A DNA stretch of 8,589 nucleotides from positions 1 through 8,589 of the forward strand of contig CAYNDV010000177.1 of the NCBI GenBank assembly GCA_964396055.1, given 5' to 3'. Below the pieces are notes generated by a model, which made no database searches, was not told the origin of the DNA, and saw nothing but the letters and a program-made list of their open reading frames with translations. Positions within the stretch are counted from its first letter, which is position 1, and each line of letters opens with the position of its first letter. A program made the position numbers and the translations under genes. The stretch is from CAYJPV01 sp964396055 (GTDB lineage: Bacteria > Acidobacteriota > Vicinamibacteria > Vicinamibacterales > JAKQTR01). This document shows, piece after piece, positions 4,686-8,589 of the stretch.

Positions 4686-7241
4686 ATGGGCGAGACGATC
4701 GGTTCCTTCGAGATCCTGGGCCTGCTCGGCACGGGCGGCTCCGGCACGGTGTACCGCGCCCGCGACACACGCGTGGGCCGGACCGTGGCCGTCCGGGTCA
4801 TCGGCGACCCGTCGGGCGACGCCCGGCGCCGCGCGCGGTTCCTCGACGCGGTGCGGCCCTTCACCGCAGTCTCGCATCCCAATGTCGCCACGATCTTCGA
4901 GGTGGCCGAGCACCAGGGCTGCGCCATCCTGGCCTCCGAGTTCGTCCCCGGCGAACGTCTCGGGACGATGGCGGGAGGGCGGCCGCTCAATCTCCGCCGG
5001 GCCATCGACATCTGCGCGCAGGTGGCCGATGCCCTGGCCGACGTGCACGCCTTCGGGCTCGTGCACGGCGCGTTGACGCCGTCCTCCGTCGCCGTGACGA
5101 CGAAGGGCCGCGTGAAGGTGCTCGACTTCGGCCTCGCCGCGTGGCACGCCGGCACCCACGACCGTCACACGGCCGCGCGGCTGGCCGACCGGGGCACCGC
5201 ACTGGGCCAGGGCACGGTGGCCTACATGGCGCCCGAGCAGGTGCTGGGCCAGTCCGCCGGCTCCTGCTCGGACATCTTCGCTCTGGGCGTCATTCTCTAC
5301 GAGCTGCTCACCGGCCGACGGCCGTTCGAGGCCGCCAACGCCGCCGACACCGCCGTCCGGATCGCCCAGCACACACCCCCGCCGCCCGGTCAGGTGAACC
5401 CGGACGTGCCGTCGGAAGTGGACACGATTGTGGCCCGGGCCCTCTCCAAGAATGTCGGCGACCGTTACGCGAGCGCCGCCGAAATGGCCGCCGACCTCCG
5501 GTCAGCCGCGTCGGCCATCCTTCAGCGGGAGACTGCGGCCGAACTGGCGCAGGCAGCGCCGGCTGGCCGGGCCGCCCGCGCGCCGTGGCGGATGCTGCTG
5601 CTCTCGCTGCTGTTCGCCGCGGCCCTGGCCGTGGCGGCATTCACCTTCCGTGATGCGCTGGCGGAGGCGTGGAGGTCGTGGCACGGCGCGAAGCTGGCGC
5701 CCGTCGTCGCGGTGATGCCGCTGTCGGTCGGCGGCCCCGACGTCACGAGGACCTACCTGGGACCCGGGCTGTCCGAGGAACTCGCCGCGCAGCTCGCGCA
5801 GGTGCCGGGACTCATCGTGAAGGGACGCACATCGGTCAGGGCGCTCGGCGGACGGCCACCGGTGACGGTCGCGTCCGACACAAAGGCGGCCGCCGTCGTC
5901 ACCGGCACCGTGTCCCCGTCGTCGTCGGGCTGGGCCGGGATCGACCTGCGCCTCGACCTGATCGACGGCGCGACCGGCACCGTGACGTGGTCGGGCCGCT
6001 ACCAGGGAGCCGCCGCCGACGCGCTGGCCATCGTCGGGCGGGCGGCCATCGACATCGCCGCGCGCCTGGAGGTGACCTACGTGCCGTCGCCCCTGCAGCG
6101 ACGGTCGGCGCTGCGGCTGGTGAGCCCCGAGGCCCTGGACAGCTACTTCCAGGGCGGGGACGCCTTCGCCGAAGGCGATACGAGCAGGGCGGTCGCGTAC
6201 TTCGAGGCCGCCGCCGGGACCGATCCCGGCTTCACGGAAGCCCAGGCGGCCCTCGTCGAGGCGCTGTACCGCGCGGCCGTGTTCGATGCGCGCCTGTCGT
6301 TCGCCGGCGTCCACACGCGGATACGCCAGGTGGCCGAGGCGGCGTCCGCCGTGGATGCCGATCGCGGTGACGTGGCGCTGGCCATGGGGCTCGCGGCGCC
6401 GACGATCACCGAAGCCCTGTCACACATCCGGCGCGCCATCGAAATCGATCGGTCTTCCGTGCGGGCGCACCTGGCCGCCGCCGATCTCCTGCGTGACGTC
6501 GACGCGGCACGCGCCATCAGTTTCGCGAGGCGTGCCGGCGACCTGGATCCCGCGCAGCCCCTGGCGCTCTACCACGAAGCCGCGGCCGGCCTGGCTGCCG
6601 GCCAGCGCGGCGACACGCTGGCGGTGATCGCGCGCGGGCAGGCGCTCCTGCCGTCGGCCGCCTGGTGGGATGCCCTGCGTCAGCGCGTGAACCTGGCCGG
6701 GCCGCGCCAGGCGCCCACGCCGGTGGCCGCGCGCAGCGTGTCGGACTTCGTTCCCGGCGCAGTGGCTCGGGTCCTCGACGCCGTGGCCGCGAACAGGCTC
6801 GACGAGGCTGCCAATATCCTGGGGATCGTGGTCCGGGTCACGCCCGAGTCCTGCGAGGCGCGGGCGCTGCTGGCCGGCGTGCGCCACGCCGCCGGCGAAC
6901 GTGCCGAAGGCCAGCGGCTGGCGGCGGAGATCGCCGACGCGGCGCGCGCGGCCTTCGTCCCGCAGGACTGGGCCCGGTGCGCGGCCATGGCGGCGGCCGG
7001 CACCGGTGATGCCGCGCAGGCAGCCCGGTGGATCCGGACCGTGGCCGACGACCAGCGCGCGTTGCGCGCGTGGATCGCCACCAACGCCGTGCTGGCTCCG
7101 CAACCCGCCATCCGGGCGGGGCTCTTTCCCTGGAGCCGGGTGTCCGGCAACGCCCAGTTCCGGGCCTCCGTGACGGCGCTGGATGCGGCGCTCGTCCGCG
7201 CGAGGGCGGAGGCGGCGCGAACGCTCGACGGCCTGTTCTAG
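4686..7241 (+). CDS. Transmembrane kinase-fold protein (probable pseudokinase) with TolB-like and TPR regions
   Basis: 851 residues. The kinase fold is about 5-275. Intact are the glycine loop GTGGSG (15-20), DFG (147-149), GTVAYMAPEQ, subdomain IX SDIFALGVILYELLTG, and DRYASAAEM near its end. The catalytic positions are changed. The VAIK Lys is Arg (VAVRV, R37), the alpha-C Glu position reads Ala (about A55), and the HRDLKPxN loop reads HGALTPSS (127-134), so the HRD Asp is A129, the Lys T131 and the Asn S134. One hydrophobic helix (about 303-322) should cross the membrane, kinase fold inside. A TolB-like/FlgO-like domain follows (about 339-466: VVAVMPLSVGG, YLGPGLSEELAAQLAQVPGL). Then come helical TPR-like repeats (clear one about 482-530) to a family-typical tail LFPWSRVSGNAQFRASV. 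Kinase-TM-TolB-TPR proteins are abundant in acidobacteria; this copy probably binds or scaffolds rather than phosphorylates. No strong Shine-Dalgarno; ATG 4686 fits the family start. Confidence 0.9.
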   Translation: MGETIGSFEILGLLGTGGSGTVYRARDTRVGRTVAVRVIGDPSGDARRRARFLDAVRPFTAVSHPNVATIFEVAEHQGCAILASEFVPGERLGTMAGGRPLNLRRAIDICAQVADALADVHAFGLVHGALTPSSVAVTTKGRVKVLDFGLAAWHAGTHDRHTAARLADRGTALGQGTVAYMAPEQVLGQSAGSCSDIFALGVILYELLTGRRPFEAANAADTAVRIAQHTPPPPGQVNPDVPSEVDTIVARALSKNVGDRYASAAEMAADLRSAASAILQRETAAELAQAAPAGRAARAPWRMLLLSLLFAAALAVAAFTFRDALAEAWRSWHGAKLAPVVAVMPLSVGGPDVTRTYLGPGLSEELAAQLAQVPGLIVKGRTSVRALGGRPPVTVASDTKAAAVVTGTVSPSSSGWAGIDLRLDLIDGATGTVTWSGRYQGAAADALAIVGRAAIDIAARLEVTYVPSPLQRRSALRLVSPEALDSYFQGGDAFAEGDTSRAVAYFEAAAGTDPGFTEAQAALVEALYRAAVFDARLSFAGVHTRIRQVAEAASAVDADRGDVALAMGLAAPTITEALSHIRRAIEIDRSSVRAHLAAADLLRDVDAARAISFARRAGDLDPAQPLALYHEAAAGLAAGQRGDTLAVIARGQALLPSAAWWDALRQRVNLAGPRQAPTPVAARSVSDFVPGAVARVLDAVAANRLDEAANILGIVVRVTPESCEARALLAGVRHAAGERAEGQRLAAEIADAARAAFVPQDWARCAAMAAAGTGDAAQAARWIRTVADDQRALRAWIATNAVLAPQPAIRAGLFPWSRVSGNAQFRASVTALDAALVRARAEAARTLDGLF

Positions 7242-7260
7242 GCCGGATCGACCGGTTCGC

Positions 7261-7282
7261 CGCCCCGCTCCGTCACGGGGCG
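7261..7282. terminator. GC-rich hairpin at the convergent ends, possible weak bidirectional terminator
   Basis: CGCCCCG (7261-7267) pairs perfectly with CGGGGCG (7276-7282) around an 8-nt loop. It lies between the stop of the kinase-like gene (7241) and the end of the dehydratase gene, and overlaps the latter's stop codon (7273-7275). There is no U-tract on either strand, so intrinsic termination is uncertain. It is the only hairpin I found in the 31-bp gap region. Confidence 0.35.
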
Positions 7283-8241
7283 CGCAGCGCGGTGCGCAGG
7301 ACGGCGGCGTCGATATTGGATCCGGACACGACCACCGCCACGTGGCGGCCCGCAGGGACGATCCCGCCCAGCAACCCCGCCACGGACGTCGCGCCCGCGC
7401 CTTCCGCGATCAGGTGTTCCTCGGCCGCCAGGCCGCGGATCGCGTCCACGATGGCCTGTTCGGGCGCGAGCACGATCCGATCGACCAGGCGCCGCACGTA
7501 GTCGAACGTGATCGTGTCGGGATCCATGTTGCCGGCCAGTCCGTCGGCAATCGTCGGCGACACATCCACCCACGCCGGACGCCCGGCGGCCAGCGCGGCC
7601 GTGAACGCCGGTGACGCCGCCGCCTCCACGCCGATCACCTCGGCCGCAGGCGAGATGGCCTTGACGGCGATGCCGACGCCGCTGGCGAGACCGCCGCCGC
7701 CGACGGAGACGACCAGGGTGTCGGCCTCGGGCCAGTCCTCCAGAATCTCCAGCGCGACGGTTGCGGCTCCGGCGATGACGTCGGGATGGCTGTAGGGCGA
7801 AATGAACTCGGCGCCTTCGGCGACCGCGTACTCCTTCGCGAACTGCTCCGCGTCCTCATAGGTCGCGGCTTCCGCGCGCAGGTCGGCCCCGTGCCGCGCG
7901 ATGTGATCGAGTTTTGCCCTGGGCGCGGCGGCCGGCGTGAAGACGACGAGCGGGAGCCCCACCTGCTGCGCGGCAAAGGCGAGCGCCCGGCCGTGGTTGC
8001 CCGCCGATGCCGTGACCAGCCGGGGCCGGGCCCCTCCGCTCCGCTGCCACGCCTCGCGCCTCACCAGCGCGGCGTTGCAGGCGCCGCGTGCCTTGAAGGA
8101 GTGCGTGGCCTGCGCCGACTCGAGTTTCAGCCGGACCTCCGAGCCGGTCAGCGCCGACAGCCACGCGGACGGGACAAGCGGCGTCCGGCGCACCAGCGGG
8201 GCGATGCGATTGCGCGCGGCGTAGACCTGCCGCAGCGTCAT
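7273..8241 (-). CDS. Threonine/serine dehydratase-like PLP enzyme (fold type II)
   Basis: A 322-residue protein of the threonine ammonia-lyase/serine racemase family. The PLP Schiff-base lysine is K50 in THSFKARGA, where TGSFKIRGA is common. SAGNHG (79-84) contacts the substrate carboxylate, the phosphate-binding glycine loop is SVGGGGLASG (179-188), and EGAGATSVAGL and VVSGSNID lie near the end. It would deaminate L-threonine to 2-oxobutanoate or serine to pyruvate; racemase activity is possible. There is no C-terminal ACT regulatory domain, so length and layout match the short catabolic (TdcB-like) form rather than biosynthetic IlvA. The usual AGQGT after the HPD segment reads AGAAT, a mild deviation. 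ATG at 8241 is preceded by GGGGAG seven bases upstream and overlaps the receiver gene's stop (ATGA), so the two are co-translated. Exact substrate is unresolved. Confidence 0.9.
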   Translation of the reverse strand: MTLRQVYAARNRIAPLVRRTPLVPSAWLSALTGSEVRLKLESAQATHSFKARGACNAALVRREAWQRSGGARPRLVTASAGNHGRALAFAAQQVGLPLVVFTPAAAPRAKLDHIARHGADLRAEAATYEDAEQFAKEYAVAEGAEFISPYSHPDVIAGAATVALEILEDWPEADTLVVSVGGGGLASGVGIAVKAISPAAEVIGVEAAASPAFTAALAAGRPAWVDVSPTIADGLAGNMDPDTITFDYVRRLVDRIVLAPEQAIVDAIRGLAAEEHLIAEGAGATSVAGLLGGIVPAGRHVAVVVSGSNIDAAVLRTALRAP

Positions 8242-8588
8242 GCCGTTGCTCCCCGCAGCAGACCGGGCAGGCGATCCACGAACGCACCGCGGGCCATCAC
8301 CTCGTCGATGCCGGCGGCCCGCGCCGCCGAGACGGTGTCCGCATCCACGTGCGCGACGAAGCCGACGAGCCGGATCCCTGCCAGCGCCGGATCGGCCTTG
8401 AGACGCGCCACCAGGGCCACGCCGTCGACTCGCCGCCCGTTCAGGTCGACGATGACGAACCGCGGCGCCGGTTCGATCGCCGCGATCTGCGATTCGGACG
8501 ACACGAACCGCACCTCGACGCCCACGGCCTTTGCGGCCGACGTCACGCGCGACCGCAGCATCAGATCCTCGACGACGGCTGCAACCAT
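8238..8588 (-). CDS. Degenerate response-regulator receiver-domain protein
   Basis: A 116-residue single-domain protein with the CheY-like pattern: beta-1 VAAVVEDL with acidic pair E7/D8, candidate phospho-acceptor D48 in FVIVDLNG, then RLVGFVAH, and AAGIDEVMARGAF. The normally conserved Thr/Ser after beta-4 appears to be V78, and the Lys after beta-5 appears to be R100. Two of the five signature positions are therefore lost and phosphorylation switching may be impaired. There is no output domain. The ATG read from 8588 sits where receiver domains normally start, directly before beta-1, so the gene may be complete, but the window ends one base further and an upstream start cannot be excluded. 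Its stop overlaps the dehydratase start (ATGA). No partner histidine kinase is visible. The role is unknown; regulation of its co-translated enzyme is only a guess. Confidence 0.7.
   Translation of the reverse strand: MVAAVVEDLMLRSRVTSAAKAVGVEVRFVSSESQIAAIEPAPRFVIVDLNGRRVDGVALVARLKADPALAGIRLVGFVAHVDADTVSAARAAGIDEVMARGAFVDRLPGLLRGATA
8249..8254 (-). promoter_or_regulatory. Ribosome binding site of the dehydratase gene
   Basis: On the minus strand GGGGAG lies seven bases before the ATG at 8241, inside the end of the receiver-domain gene. It is the best Shine-Dalgarno match in the window and fixes the dehydratase start, supporting coupling with independent re-initiation. Confidence 0.6.
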
Positions 8589-8589
8589 G

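Noticed and set aside
4647..5372. N-terminal extension of the MFS transporter on the minus strand (same open frame)
   Set aside because: The extra 242 residues are hydrophilic, His/Gly/Arg-rich and unlike any MFS N-terminus. They lie antisense to the well-supported kinase fold. The family start fits GTG at 4646.

Overview
This is a GC-rich bacterial window (roughly 70% G+C by eye) holding eight protein genes, two of them touching the window ends. There are no RNA genes, insertion sequences or CRISPR arrays that I can support. The gene content and style suggest an acidobacterium, possibly of the Vicinamibacteria group: a large kinase-TolB-TPR membrane protein, an ECF sigma factor with no obvious anti-sigma gene, an EntS-like MFS exporter, and tandem minisatellites between genes. 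The taxonomic guess is inference from style, not from a marker gene.

Layout. Positions 2-1632 (+) carry the C-terminal part of a 2-oxo acid dehydrogenase E2 subunit followed by lipB. The two overlap by four bases (GTGA), so an acyltransferase that needs a lipoyl group is translationally coupled to the enzyme that starts lipoyl attachment. A 272-bp non-coding gap follows (1633-1904). It contains a 32-bp tandem duplication, a nine-unit heptanucleotide array and an AT-rich stretch with small dyads that probably forms the 5' region of the next gene. Positions 1905-2558 (+) encode an ECF-type sigma factor. A perfect 11-bp inverted repeat (2579-2625) separates it from a short-chain dehydrogenase/reductase (2639-3376, +). 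That gene converges, with only 4 bp between stop codons, on a 12-TM-type MFS transporter (3381-4646, -).

The MFS gene and an 851-residue kinase-like protein (4686-7241, +) are divergently transcribed from a 39-bp gap with overlapping, nearly symmetric -10 elements. The kinase-like protein has the architecture kinase fold, one membrane helix, TolB-like domain, TPR-like helices. Its ATP-anchoring Lys, alpha-C Glu and HRD Asp are all replaced, so it reads as a transmembrane pseudokinase; this is the most interesting item in the window. On its right, a threonine/serine dehydratase-like PLP enzyme (7273-8241, -) converges on it and is itself coupled through an ATGA overlap to a degenerate receiver-domain protein (8238-8588, -) at the window edge.

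How the genes relate: the E2-lipB pair is a clear functional unit. The receiver-dehydratase pair is a co-translated unit of unknown logic. The pseudokinase and exporter share a promoter region and may be co-regulated. The sigma factor and reductase are adjacent, but any functional link is speculative.
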